Shown here: positions 57,101-64,000 of the stretch, piece after piece
Layout of the letters: the number at the start of each line of letters is the position of its first letter
How positions within the stretch are numbered: position 1 is the first letter of the stretch
DNA from: a virus
DNA length: 64,000 bases
Reading direction: 5' to 3' (one strand)
Virus record (IMG/VR): IMGVR_UViG_3300035670_000108
Location: 25,048 to 89,047 of that record
Made by a program: the position numbers and the translations under genes
Notes under the pieces: model-generated
The model's database searches: none
Seen by the model: the letters and a program-made list of their open reading frames with translations, nothing else
Told to the model about the DNA's origin: nothing

Positions 57101-57603
57101 ACGGCACCAACTACAGCATCACCTTCACCCGCTACCTGGAGTGGCTGCTGGGCAACATCCCCGCCGCGGCCGACGGGAAGGACGCCTACGAGCTGTGGCT
57201 GGAAGAAGGAAATGTCGGCAGTCTGGAGGACTTCTTCGAGGCCTACCGCGGCTACCGCGGCTTGAACTCAAACCAGGCGCGCCGTATCCAGACCATCTCC
57301 TCGGCCAGCGGCGCCATCATCTGCAACTGGGAAAACTACGACGAGATCCGCCTGCGCCTCACCGGCGACGTGATCCTCACCTTCCAGGGGCCGAAGGACG
57401 GGCAGGGCTGCCTGCTGAAGATCACCCAGGACTCTGTGGGCAGCCATGGCGTCACCCTGCCCGCCAGCGTGCGGTACAACAACCTGGTGCAGGGCTACAC
57501 GCCCACACCCACCCCTGGCCTGTCCGATAAGGTCGGTTTCATCTACGATAGTGGCGATGCGACCTACGATTTCGTGACCTTCGTGCCCGGGTTCAGCAGC
57601 TAA
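54121..57603 (+). CDS. Large tail fibre with LamG-like domains
   Basis: 1160 residues. At least two concanavalin-like (LamG) domains are visible: residues ~35-190 (CRNFNGTSDRLVLGQG, IRLFLDGRLAAKV, RGQIDDLAIFQTYPG) and ~430-590 (FAIAFSPEAADLTGEVVLLE, FAGRLSHLVLSS). An acidic run (FEEEEEEEEGQ) near residue 957, then DGKDAYELWLEEGNVGSLED, a motif common before phage fibre tips. C-terminal beta domain ends in FVTFVPGF. Probable receptor-contact fibre. ATG overlaps the upstream stop (TGATG). Confidence 0.82.
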   Translation: MPARVALSSVGQNGQYVGTTRVPTPTASPGSATCRNFNGTSDRLVLGQGTSLGANFLALMTFWRADGSVLADNSTAARLFTQYCVGGTRVAAGLNRSFLSLTYTDSSGNTVTVETKVRVLDTARHFLALEVTATAIRLFLDGRLAAKVTATLAAPDLARVCIAADANSRFFRGQIDDLAIFQTYPGKTQNWLRYYRELVRGNFSCDYQATAFGAGYNAVTLTEDGYSASGFTVAPSSRVPLAHPLRTEAELAQQFLEFRFSVGGSGTMRLGVFNTSHDLAADDIGDSPNSYAFTADGMVLHDSDSIYGSVPVWGENNIVALGWTPATRKLALWIDGVHQWEITLPAGTWTPAISLGAHTVFLNSGQSVPLSLPTDTPGLPSKVWSKLTTEFRQMKLAEVNAPLDDADEIVRDAYSDAAVGLYTAPLPLEPGFTVDSFDFSRRVGGGIRINFGPYSAADDDFFFAIAFSPEAADLTGEVVLLESPTKWGLRIIDGRLNAWVGDVQVGSVNEPFTPGERYILGITRSGTGKLLVWTYIGYVLQSGDNTVAQTATDVWVGSAADGSKAFAGRLSHLVLSSKLPAAWKMNRLKSVYTWDLPDIAGMIPNPADVRQVFELSWRDVIALGISATPTATHCYVGTVGKQPDAIAIEYRPVDRENAGSFTGTEISSWAPVGTLLQYTDKVTDQFLLASAADLDTVTVGTALLVGEEICKVTAINLTLLIVTVERACADTSPAVHGAGSLVWFYDGHLGSARNNYEVLDSVDVKMLSRSSLAEMGEEFAPTDTVAMRGRLARPYPPANVRINEQYSPEALTGTVYIQWNHRNKVVQGSTLTGWYVPGAFTAPAGVTYLVRAYNADTGELVHESSAIPGTDTDYNLYIQNYLGNLRVDLVSVSGGVECLFIPSLEFAYDAEVTTLITTEEEEPLSTEDGEGAIEAERMTRLLANSFSGELPDDWEGFEEEEEEEEGQFLGIPISEFPPLPLTPTGDEIIPVVINGTNYSITFTRYLEWLLGNIPAAADGKDAYELWLEEGNVGSLEDFFEAYRGYRGLNSNQARRIQTISSASGAIICNWENYDEIRLRLTGDVILTFQGPKDGQGCLLKITQDSVGSHGVTLPASVRYNNLVQGYTPTPTPGLSDKVGFIYDSGDATYDFVTFVPGFSS

Positions 57604-57615
57604 AGGGAGAGACAG

Positions 57616-58020
57616 ATGGCAAGCAGCCTGTATGACAAGGGGCGCGAGAAGTTCGCCAAGGCCCAGATCAACTGGGAGACCGACACCGTCAAGGCGGTCC
57701 TGGTCGACACCGGCGCCTATACCTTCAGCCAGACCCACGAGTTCCTGTCCGACGTGGCCGGCGCCGCGCGGATCTCCACCCTGGTGGCGCTGGCCGGCAA
57801 GACGGCAACTGGCGGCGCGTGCGACGCGAACGACCTGACTTTCCCGGCGGTCAGCGGCACGAGCATCGAGGCGATCATCATCTACAAGGAGGGGGCCAGC
57901 GACGCCGCCAGCCCCCTCCTTGCCTTCATCGACACGGCCACCGGCCTGCCGATCACGCCGAACACTGGTGACATCATCGTCAACTGGGACAACGGCGCCA
58001 ACAAGATCTTCAAGCTCTGA
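57616..58020 (+). CDS. Tail fibre accessory protein, 134 aa
   Basis: Beta protein of a recurrent phage type: starts SSLYDKGREKFAKAQINWET, then VLVDTGAYTFSQTHEFLSDV, ending NWDNGANKIFKL. Usually encoded beside receptor-binding genes; exact role unknown. GGGAGAGAC ribosome site 13 nt after the fibre stop. Confidence 0.78.
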   Translation: MASSLYDKGREKFAKAQINWETDTVKAVLVDTGAYTFSQTHEFLSDVAGAARISTLVALAGKTATGGACDANDLTFPAVSGTSIEAIIIYKEGASDAASPLLAFIDTATGLPITPNTGDIIVNWDNGANKIFKL

Positions 58021-58029
58021 GGCCAGGAC

Positions 58030-59040
58030 ATGCCGAAGACGACGTTCAGCTACGCTCCTGCCTACTACGGCAACCCCTCTAGCGGGGCCGTCGCTCTACC
58101 TGCCCAAAAGGCGGCTATGACCGCCATCCACAACGGGCTGTTGGCGATTGGTTTGACTCAGCTTAGCGACACCGGTCAGCTCGACATCGACGCCATGCCG
58201 GCCATGACTACTTCAGGCTTGACGGAAAACGTGGCCGGGTTCCGACTGTACGAGATGGTTGACGATCTTACGCCAACTCTGCGGGTAATCATCAAGGTAG
58301 AGTTCTGCCGCCCGCCGCTGGGTCACCTCCCACAGCACGCGGAGGTGATGCTGAACATTTCCGTCGGCCACAACACCGACGGTGCCGGGGCTTTCGTGGG
58401 CGGATCGGTGGTCGTCAGCAAGCAGGTGCTGTCAACTTCCAGCTCCATGCAGGCGCGTGCTCCCAGTGTGCAGTCTTTCATGTGTGTTAAAGATCACACC
58501 ATCCTGTTAGCTGTAGGCCTCTCGATAGCGACGGTCAGCACAGTACCCCCAACTCCCATTATCGCCGGTTTTGCCGTGATTGGCCGCACCAGAGATGCAG
58601 ACGGTTTGGCGGACGGCAGAGGGGTGGTAGGGTTTGGTTCGGCGGATGATGCGGCTATAACCATTCTCGACCACAGAATGGTGATGTCACTGTCAGTTCC
58701 CTCTGCCAGCATAGCCGTGAAGAACATCAAAGATTCACCTGGATTGATGGGCGCTTATTTAGCAATGGCTTCAGTAAGTGGTGCTCCACAAGTTCAGTTC
58801 CCTATGGCTGCGGTTCCTCGCATGTATCCGTTTACCCAATTGGGCATGACCCAGGTAGGCGGGGCTCTGTCGGTGGGAGATATAATCGAGTTGAATGTAG
58901 ACGGAGCAGTTAGGCAATACGTTGCTCTTAGCCCATTTAATATTTGGCCAAATGTTATAGGGCGGACAATCAGCATTAATGGACGCCCAGCCGACGACAT
59001 GTTCTTCGACTGCGGTTTCTCCATGCTTTATGAGACCTGA
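58030..59040 (+). CDS. Fibre/adhesin protein A1, 336 aa
   Basis: Beta-rich protein, paralogue of the gene at 59412 (same length; shared NTDGAGAFVGGSVVVSKQ versus ATDGAGNFTGPTKEVVSS; shared GFAVIGRTRD versus WFVVERTRD). G+C is visibly lower in the second half (58480-59040) than in flanking genes, a sign of recent module exchange. Likely a tip adhesin. Followed by a small beta-sandwich partner. Confidence 0.75.
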   Translation: MPKTTFSYAPAYYGNPSSGAVALPAQKAAMTAIHNGLLAIGLTQLSDTGQLDIDAMPAMTTSGLTENVAGFRLYEMVDDLTPTLRVIIKVEFCRPPLGHLPQHAEVMLNISVGHNTDGAGAFVGGSVVVSKQVLSTSSSMQARAPSVQSFMCVKDHTILLAVGLSIATVSTVPPTPIIAGFAVIGRTRDADGLADGRGVVGFGSADDAAITILDHRMVMSLSVPSASIAVKNIKDSPGLMGAYLAMASVSGAPQVQFPMAAVPRMYPFTQLGMTQVGGALSVGDIIELNVDGAVRQYVALSPFNIWPNVIGRTISINGRPADDMFFDCGFSMLYET

Positions 59041-59042
59041 CC

Positions 59043-59402
59043 ATGGCCACAGTAACCGGTGTCTGCAGCAGCGAGCCTAGAGCGGCTCTTTGCCCCAAGG
59101 CACAGAACATCCTGTTGCGGAAGGCCTACGTGAAGCCCCCGCGCGGCAACGGCTACATCGCCGGCACCTTCCCGTCCGGTCTGACCCAGGTGGACGGGGT
59201 TCCGACAGCGGCCACGGTGCGCGTCCTGCACCGCCCCTTGTCGGGCGGGTTCGCCGATGGCGTGGTGGTTGCGGAGGTTGAGTCGGCGCCAGACGGCACC
59301 TACCTGGTGGAGGGCCTGGACCCGACGCTGAAGTTCGACGTGGTAGGCCGCAAGGATGGCTACGCTGACGTGATAGTGTCCAACGTGACACCCAAGGTTT
59401 AA
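59043..59402 (+). CDS. Fibre partner with transthyretin-like domain, 119 aa
   Basis: VDGVPTAATVRVLHRPL, then SAPDGTYLVEGLDPTLKFDV and GYADVIVSNVTPKV: the carboxypeptidase-regulatory/transthyretin-like beta-sandwich pattern. The same domain forms the N-terminal part of the 417-aa protein at 60422. 2 nt after the 336-aa gene, so the pair is a unit. Confidence 0.75.
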   Translation: MATVTGVCSSEPRAALCPKAQNILLRKAYVKPPRGNGYIAGTFPSGLTQVDGVPTAATVRVLHRPLSGGFADGVVVAEVESAPDGTYLVEGLDPTLKFDVVGRKDGYADVIVSNVTPKV

Positions 59403-59411
59403 GGAGAAGGT

Positions 59412-60422
59412 ATGGCAGCGGTAGCGTGGCAGGAAACTTGTGGGGCGGCCCAGGCCAGCTATCGCCTAATGGCTCAGGCTCTGTTGACCAATATGTTGGC
59501 TGCTGGGTTTGTGCAGACCTCTGACGCCGGTCAGGTAAACCCTTCCACTATTGTCGTGGCCACCGCGAGCGGTTCTGGAGGAACTTTCGGTGACGACTAC
59601 GGTTACCTTATGTTCCGCATGAACGACAGCCTGGCGGCTACCCTGCCGGTATACATAAAGTTCATTTTCGGTTCTTACTTCGTATCTTCTAACACCGTCC
59701 GCCGTTGCGCTGTGCGTATCATCTTCGGATTCGCTACAGACGGCGCTGGCAACTTTACCGGGCCAACTAAGGAAGTTGTATCATCCGGGGTTGCCGGTAC
59801 TTATAGCAACATTGAGTTGGCCGGCCCTCACTCCTCCTGGTGCCACCACAAGGAGGGTCTGGCCGCGTTGTTCGCCTACCGCGCGTACTATCAGACCTCC
59901 AACTCCCCCAACGTCACGATGGTCAACCCGATGGCGTGGTTCGTCGTTGAGCGGACACGCGACAGCTCTGGAAATCCAACAGCCGATGGCATCTACATAT
60001 TCCACCGTGGTATCGCCACTGCGGCTTCCCGGATGGGTGACCAGACCATCGCCTCGCTTAACTATGCAAACGCTTACACTCCTCAGCCGCACACTACTTT
60101 CATGTCTCCGAGCGTTACCGCTGTCTCTAAGTTTGGAGCACTGTGGCTGGGCGAGAATTACACCAACTCTAAAGCAGGGGCGGTACAACTTCAGGACATC
60201 TGGGCTCCGCACAGCGGCGGCACCCCATTCAAGTCGGTGAAACTGTATAAGAACTCTATGGCGGCGGTAGGCGACACTACCAACTTCACTCAGGACGGCG
60301 TAACTAAGCCGTTCATCATGCTGGGCAGTTGGGCGATCGCCAGTGATCTGTATCTCGCGGATGCCTCCGATGGCGTTACGGCGTACCAGACGATCGGCAT
60401 CGCTCTGGAGTGGGCCGCCTGA
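59412..60422 (+). CDS. Fibre/adhesin protein A2, 336 aa
   Basis: Paralogue of the 336-aa gene at 58030, with lower G+C than flanking genes. N-terminal SYRLMAQALLTNMLAAGFVQ matches the counterpart's helix; middle strand pattern conserved; the C-terminal part differs, fitting diversified receptor contact. AAGGAGAAGG precedes the ATG. Stop overlaps the next ATG (TGATG). Confidence 0.75.
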   Translation: MAAVAWQETCGAAQASYRLMAQALLTNMLAAGFVQTSDAGQVNPSTIVVATASGSGGTFGDDYGYLMFRMNDSLAATLPVYIKFIFGSYFVSSNTVRRCAVRIIFGFATDGAGNFTGPTKEVVSSGVAGTYSNIELAGPHSSWCHHKEGLAALFAYRAYYQTSNSPNVTMVNPMAWFVVERTRDSSGNPTADGIYIFHRGIATAASRMGDQTIASLNYANAYTPQPHTTFMSPSVTAVSKFGALWLGENYTNSKAGAVQLQDIWAPHSGGTPFKSVKLYKNSMAAVGDTTNFTQDGVTKPFIMLGSWAIASDLYLADASDGVTAYQTIGIALEWAA

Positions 60423-61675
60423 TGGCCGCCATCACCACAGCCCATCGTCCACTAGGCCGGGTCGACTCTGGCACCCAGGCTCAGCACATGAGCCGGGAAG
60501 GCCCCATATGCCCGCTTGGCCACGGATACCTGGCAGGGGCTGGCGAGGGTGGCGTTACTAAGATCGAGGGCGTACCCGCCAGCGCTGAGGTGAGAATCAT
60601 CGACCGCGCCACCGGGCGCCTGGTAGATAGCTTTGACTCCGAGGCGGACGGCACCTGGCGCCGTGAGCGCCTGGAAATAGGCCGTCAGTTCGACGTTGTG
60701 GTCCGCTCCCCGGGCTACAACGACGGCATCGTCTCTCAGCTGGTCGCGGCCGACGCCCCGCGCCTGACGATCTCAGGCACCTTCCTGCTGTCGGCCGACG
60801 CCTCCCAACTGACCGGCACGCTGACCGTTTCCGGCGGCACTGGCCCCTACTCCGTGGACGTTGTCGAAGGCCTGGCGCCAGTCGGCATCGGTTTCAGCAT
60901 GTCCGGCTCCACCTTGTCCGCCAACGGGCGCGTGCAGCGGGATGGCAGCTACAGCTGGACGCTGAAGGTCACCGACGTGACCAGCGGCCGGTACCAGACC
61001 CGCCAGGTGACCATGACCAACATGGTTTCGCCGGATCTAGCCTGGCCCAGCAACACGAACATCATCCTGCCGAATGCTGCCGACTTCAACGACCAGGTCC
61101 AAGCAGCGCCTTGGTCGGAGTATGAGGGCTACGCGCTGCCGACCATCGACAGTTCGATCAGCGCCATGGGCCGCAGCCTGCGCTTCGTGAGCGCTTCCTC
61201 CCAGTGCCTCGGGTCGCCGAACACCGACCTGACCTTCAGCGCCGCAGCCAACGCCGAGATGACGGTCGAGTTCTGGTTCTACGCCACGGCCAACCTGGGT
61301 GTAACCACCAACATGGTGTCTTTCTACAACACCACCGTTCGCTGGGCCTTCTACTGGTTCAGCGGCAACAAGGTGGCCGCCTACAACCAGACCAACAGCC
61401 GTTACCTAGAAGGCACCACCACCCTTGCGCTCAATACCAGGTACCATTACGCCTGGGTGCGTGACGCCAACGGCGACCGTCTCTATCTGAACGGTAAGTT
61501 GGAAGCGAGCAGCGGGCAGAGGGTTGCCTGCCCGGCCTCTAGGATTATCCTCGGCGGCAGTGGGGTGACCTCCGGCATGCAGTCCTTCGACGGCCTCATT
61601 CAGGGCTTGCGGATCTCTCGCGTGGCCCGCTACCGGAACAACTTCGTCCCGCCGCAGAGCTTGAAGGCGGCGTAA
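60422..61675 (+). CDS. Fibre protein with transthyretin- and LamG-like domains, 417 aa
   Basis: ATG 60422 chosen (GTG 60410 also open). Residues ~35-110 are the transthyretin-like domain also found in the 119-aa protein (VPASAEVRIIDRATGRLVDS; PGYNDGIVSQLV). Residues ~115-200 are an Ig-like region (GTLTVSGGTGPYSVDVVEGL). Residues ~235-410 are a LamG-like sandwich (SLRFVSASSQCLGSP; EFWFYATANLG; DRLYLNGKLEASSG; DGLIQGLRISRVARY). Probable sugar-binding tip. Confidence 0.8.
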   Translation: MAAITTAHRPLGRVDSGTQAQHMSREGPICPLGHGYLAGAGEGGVTKIEGVPASAEVRIIDRATGRLVDSFDSEADGTWRRERLEIGRQFDVVVRSPGYNDGIVSQLVAADAPRLTISGTFLLSADASQLTGTLTVSGGTGPYSVDVVEGLAPVGIGFSMSGSTLSANGRVQRDGSYSWTLKVTDVTSGRYQTRQVTMTNMVSPDLAWPSNTNIILPNAADFNDQVQAAPWSEYEGYALPTIDSSISAMGRSLRFVSASSQCLGSPNTDLTFSAAANAEMTVEFWFYATANLGVTTNMVSFYNTTVRWAFYWFSGNKVAAYNQTNSRYLEGTTTLALNTRYHYAWVRDANGDRLYLNGKLEASSGQRVACPASRIILGGSGVTSGMQSFDGLIQGLRISRVARYRNNFVPPQSLKAA

Positions 61676-61699
61676 CCAGCGCAAGGAGGGCGCCAGGCC

Positions 61700-62575
61700 A
61701 TGCCGTACACACCGCCGGCCGGCTCCTCGGCAGGGTTCAACTTCCGCCTTGTCTACACCCCGCCCAGCGGCAGCTCGGCCGGCTACGACTTCCGCGAGAA
61801 CCCGGGCTACCAGCCACCCGCTGGCGACGAAGTCGCGCTGATCTTCCGCCCACCGGTGGGCGGTGGCGTCTACGTGCCGCCCGATGGCGACCAGGTGCAG
61901 CTGGAGTTTGCGCCGAGCATCCTACCGCCGGCCGACGCGCAGTACATCTTCCCGGCGGGGATCTCGGCTCCCGATCTGGGCACGCCCAGCGTCTTCCAGC
62001 CGCTGCAGTACATCGCCCCGGTGGGCGTCTACTCCGGCTTCATCGGCGTTCCCACGCTCTACAACTACAGCCGCTACCTGTCGCCGCCGGGGATCTCCCC
62101 GCCGAGCATCCCGGTACCGAGGATCTCCAACTTCATCCGCAACCTGCAGCCGGCCGGCATCGCTCCGCCGGCTATGGGCGTGCCGACCGTGGTGCTGTTC
62201 AACCGGTTCATTTATCCGGTCGGTATCAACGGCGGCGGCATCGGCACGCCTACCGTTCAGCTGAAAAATCGCACCATCGCACCTGGTGGTATTGCCCCGC
62301 CGGGCATGGGCACGCCGACGGTGCAGAACGCCGCCCAGTCCTTCCGCCCGACCGGAATTGCCCCGCCACCCCTTGGCTTCCCGACGATTGGCATGGGCCG
62401 CCGCTTCCTCGCTCCAGTGGGCATCGCGCCACCTGCCATGGGGCTTCCGTGGGTTTCGCTGAAGACCCGCTACCTGCAGGTGCCCGGCTTTGTGGCCACC
62501 GAATACGGCAAGCCTTGGGTCAAATGGGAGGATGACGCTAAACTCACCAACTACGCGCTCTTACTGACTATGTAA
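61700..62575 (+). CDS. Protein of nine exact 22-residue repeats, 291 aa
   Basis: Residues 1-75 hold four YTPPxGxxxxxxF-type repeats (YTPPAGSSAGFNF, YTPPSGSSAGYDF, YQPPAGDEVALIF, YVPPDGDQVQLEF), a form seen in other phage tail proteins. Residues 82-279 are nine ungapped 22-residue repeats with consensus P-x-GI-x-PP-x-MG-x-PTV, which should fold as a regular beta solenoid or prism. Last gene of the fibre locus, AAGGAGG ribosome site. Function unknown; likely an elongated virion part. Confidence 0.8.
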   Translation: MPYTPPAGSSAGFNFRLVYTPPSGSSAGYDFRENPGYQPPAGDEVALIFRPPVGGGVYVPPDGDQVQLEFAPSILPPADAQYIFPAGISAPDLGTPSVFQPLQYIAPVGVYSGFIGVPTLYNYSRYLSPPGISPPSIPVPRISNFIRNLQPAGIAPPAMGVPTVVLFNRFIYPVGINGGGIGTPTVQLKNRTIAPGGIAPPGMGTPTVQNAAQSFRPTGIAPPPLGFPTIGMGRRFLAPVGIAPPAMGLPWVSLKTRYLQVPGFVATEYGKPWVKWEDDAKLTNYALLLTM

Positions 62576-62627
62576 ACGACGGGCTCAGTTCCTACTCAAT
62601 AACTGCCCCTCACCGCGGTCACTTTCC

Positions 62628-62655
62628 TTCAAGGGATCGAGAGGGCTGATACAAT
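62628..62655 (+). promoter_or_regulatory. Probable lysis promoter (extended -10)
   Basis: TTCAAG, 16-nt spacer, TACAAT with TGA in front (extended -10 TGnTACAAT), about 70 nt before the holin-like gene. Confidence 0.5.
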
Positions 62656-62725
62656 GTTGGCAAAACAACAGCACCACGCTACGAACATCGTTAACTTTCG
62701 GTCGGCAAGGGAAAGGAGAGTTCTT

Positions 62726-63142
62726 ATGCACGGAGCGCCCGTTGCAACCACGGAAGATCAGGAGGCCCCCGTGCCGGCAGCTACCAACCCCGAAGATCGC
62801 GTCAGTCACTGGATCAACAAAGGCTTCCTGGCCTTGGTCGCAACGGGCGCCACACTGCTCCTTGCCTTCGGCGGCTGGATCATCTCCAGTCTCAACGAGA
62901 TCAACACTTCCACCCGCGTCGTCGCTGTCGAGTTCGCCGCCACCAAGCAGGACATAGGCGAGCTGAAAAGCTCAGTCGACAGCCTCCGGCTCAGAGGCGA
63001 AAGCTGGGCCACCAAGGACTCCTTGAACGCCTCGAAAGAGGTCATCCTCGACCAGATCTCCAAGCTGAAAGACCAGGTCAACGTACTCGAGTTGCGGGTC
63101 CAGCGGCTGGAGCCTCTCCCTCCCTCACCGCGCACCCGTTAA
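62726..63142 (+). CDS. Holin-like membrane protein, 138 aa
   Basis: ATG 62726 is chosen (AAAGGAGA 6 nt upstream); an in-frame ATG at 62654 lies at the promoter and lacks a ribosome site. One membrane helix (FLALVATGATLLLAFGGWII, residues ~34-55) then a coiled coil (LKSSVDSLRLRG; ISKLKDQVNVLELRVQRLE). Directly upstream of the endolysin, so a holin or holin regulator is likely by context; a single helix plus coiled coil also occurs in other phage membrane proteins. Confidence 0.65.
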   Translation: MHGAPVATTEDQEAPVPAATNPEDRVSHWINKGFLALVATGATLLLAFGGWIISSLNEINTSTRVVAVEFAATKQDIGELKSSVDSLRLRGESWATKDSLNASKEVILDQISKLKDQVNVLELRVQRLEPLPPSPRTR

Positions 63143-63154
63143 GGAGATCGCACC

Positions 63155-63862
63155 ATGGCAAAGGAACCGCCAATCGGCGTCCGGCTGAACAACCCTGGCA
63201 ACCTGCTCTGGGGCTCGCCCTGGGAAGGGTTGGTACCGCGCGAGCAGTCGCGGTACTACAAGTCCGGCACAGCGCAACAGCAGCGCTTCTGCCAATTCAA
63301 GGACGCAGCCAGCGGCATTCGCGCCATCGCCCGCACCTTGATCACCTACGCCGATAAGCGTGTGGCCGCCGACGGCTCTGCCATCGACACGGTGCGCGAA
63401 GTGATCCATCGCTGGGCGCCTCCCAACGAGAACGACACCGGGGCTTACGCCCGCGCCGTGGCTCGCCATCTCGGCCTGGAGCCGGGCGAAGTGATCGACG
63501 TGAAGGACTACGACACCATGAAGGGCCTGGTCGTAGGCATAATCGCGCACGAAAACGCCGGCTACGCCTACCCTGACGCGGTGATCGAGGAGGGCCTGCG
63601 CCGCGCGGGCATGGTCCGCAAGGTGAAGACGGCGCCGGTACCGGCGAACGCCTCCACCATCGCAGGCGCAGCTGCACCAGCCGCCAGCGGCATCGCCCTC
63701 CTTGCACCTCTGGCCCAGCCTCTGGCTGAGACCCTGCGCGACCAGCAGGAGAACCTCACCAGCGGCCAGTGGCTGCGCGTGAGCATCGCCGTGGTGCTGG
63801 TGGTGAGCGCCCTGGTGGTGGTCTACAGCCAGATCCGGAAACGGCAGGCTGGTGCCGCGTGA
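63155..63862 (+). CDS. Endolysin with C-terminal membrane helix
   Basis: 235 residues. N-terminal LNNPGNLLWGSPWEG and FKDAASGIRAIARTLITYAD, plus WAPPNENDTGAYARAV, match the P5-type phage peptidoglycan-lytic domain (lysozyme-like superfamily). An Ala-rich linker leads to a C-terminal helix (VSIAVVLVVSALVVVYSQIR, residues ~207-227) and a basic end. A membrane-tethered endolysin is unusual; with the holin-like gene it forms the lysis cassette. Stop overlaps the spanin start (TGATG). Confidence 0.82.
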   Translation: MAKEPPIGVRLNNPGNLLWGSPWEGLVPREQSRYYKSGTAQQQRFCQFKDAASGIRAIARTLITYADKRVAADGSAIDTVREVIHRWAPPNENDTGAYARAVARHLGLEPGEVIDVKDYDTMKGLVVGIIAHENAGYAYPDAVIEEGLRRAGMVRKVKTAPVPANASTIAGAAAPAASGIALLAPLAQPLAETLRDQQENLTSGQWLRVSIAVVLVVSALVVVYSQIRKRQAGAA

Positions 63863-64000
63863 TGGCGCGCATTTGGGCGGGGCTCGCTGCGGCGGGCCTC
63901 TTCCTTTTGGCCGTCCTGGGTATCTACAGCAAGGGGCGCAGTGATGCACGCGCCTCGGCTGACAAGGAGCGCCTGGAAGACCGGGTCGATCAGCAGGCCG
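63862..64000 (+). CDS. Rz-like inner-membrane spanin (partial)
   Basis: Runs off the window end. Visible 46 residues: membrane helix (LAAAGLFLLAVLGIYSKGRS) then a charged heptad-like helix (ADKERLEDRVDQQA), the form of an i-spanin, which fuses inner and outer membranes in the last step of lysis. ATG overlaps the endolysin stop. Confidence 0.7.
   Translation, partial: MARIWAGLAAAGLFLLAVLGIYSKGRSDARASADKERLEDRVDQQA

Noticed and set aside
1-64000. tRNA genes, integrase, transposons, cos or terminal repeats
   Set aside because: No cloverleaf with a CCA-type acceptor stem, no recombinase or transposase motif, and no direct or inverted repeat at the window ends was found by eye.

Overview
The window is a G+C-rich segment of a tailed bacteriophage genome. 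Codon use (strong preference for C or G at third positions) and the look of the proteins suggest a Pseudomonas-like host. Gene order fits a long-tailed siphovirus: terminase, portal, S49-type head protease with nested scaffold, decoration protein, major capsid, connectors, tail tube, a 2298-residue tape measure, tail tip, fibres and lysis genes. No integrase, replication gene, tRNA or CRISPR array was recognised; the window looks like part of a larger genome.

Region 1 (46-23654) is transcribed leftward. It holds about 53 small, tightly packed genes, mostly ORFans, often joined by ATGA or TTGA start/stop overlaps and rich in CxxC zinc-type proteins. Recognisable parts are a DUF4326-like protein, an HNH nuclease, a fragment carrying the EF-Tu P-loop, the C-terminal motif X of a cytosine methyltransferase, a HicA-like small protein and an SGNH hydrolase cassette. 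The region is punctuated by 19 copies of a 17-bp palindrome, CTGCAAAGNCTTTGCAG. Most copies lie about 26-33 nt upstream of the first start codon of a gene cluster, often followed by a TTGCC..GGCAA inverted repeat that holds the Shine-Dalgarno sequence. None of these palindromes occurs in the rightward arm.

Region 2 is control DNA. The stretch 20533-21617 has no convincing gene but carries iterated TTGCACC words and an AT-rich island. The stretch 23655-24027 lies between the divergent arms and has inverted repeats and a probable rightward promoter.

Region 3 (24028-28335, rightward) has an RdgC homologue, small membrane proteins, a probable roughly 100-nt structured RNA between a promoter and a terminator, and a terminase small-subunit candidate. 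Region 4 (28332-39428) builds and packages the head and makes connector and tail-tube proteins. Region 5 (39476-57603) encodes the tape measure, the tail tip with a BR0599-like hub protein, and a large LamG-like fibre. Region 6 (57616-62575) is a fibre/adhesin locus with a duplicated two-gene cassette and a protein made of nine exact 22-residue repeats. Region 7 (62726 to the end) is a lysis cassette: holin-like protein, membrane-tailed endolysin and the start of an Rz-like spanin, with its own probable promoter.

The observations most worth follow-up are the palindrome/RBS-hairpin module, the SGNH cassette bounded by identical 24-bp copies of a variant palindrome, the over-represented octamer CACCCTTG, the probable small RNA and the EF-Tu P-loop fragment.
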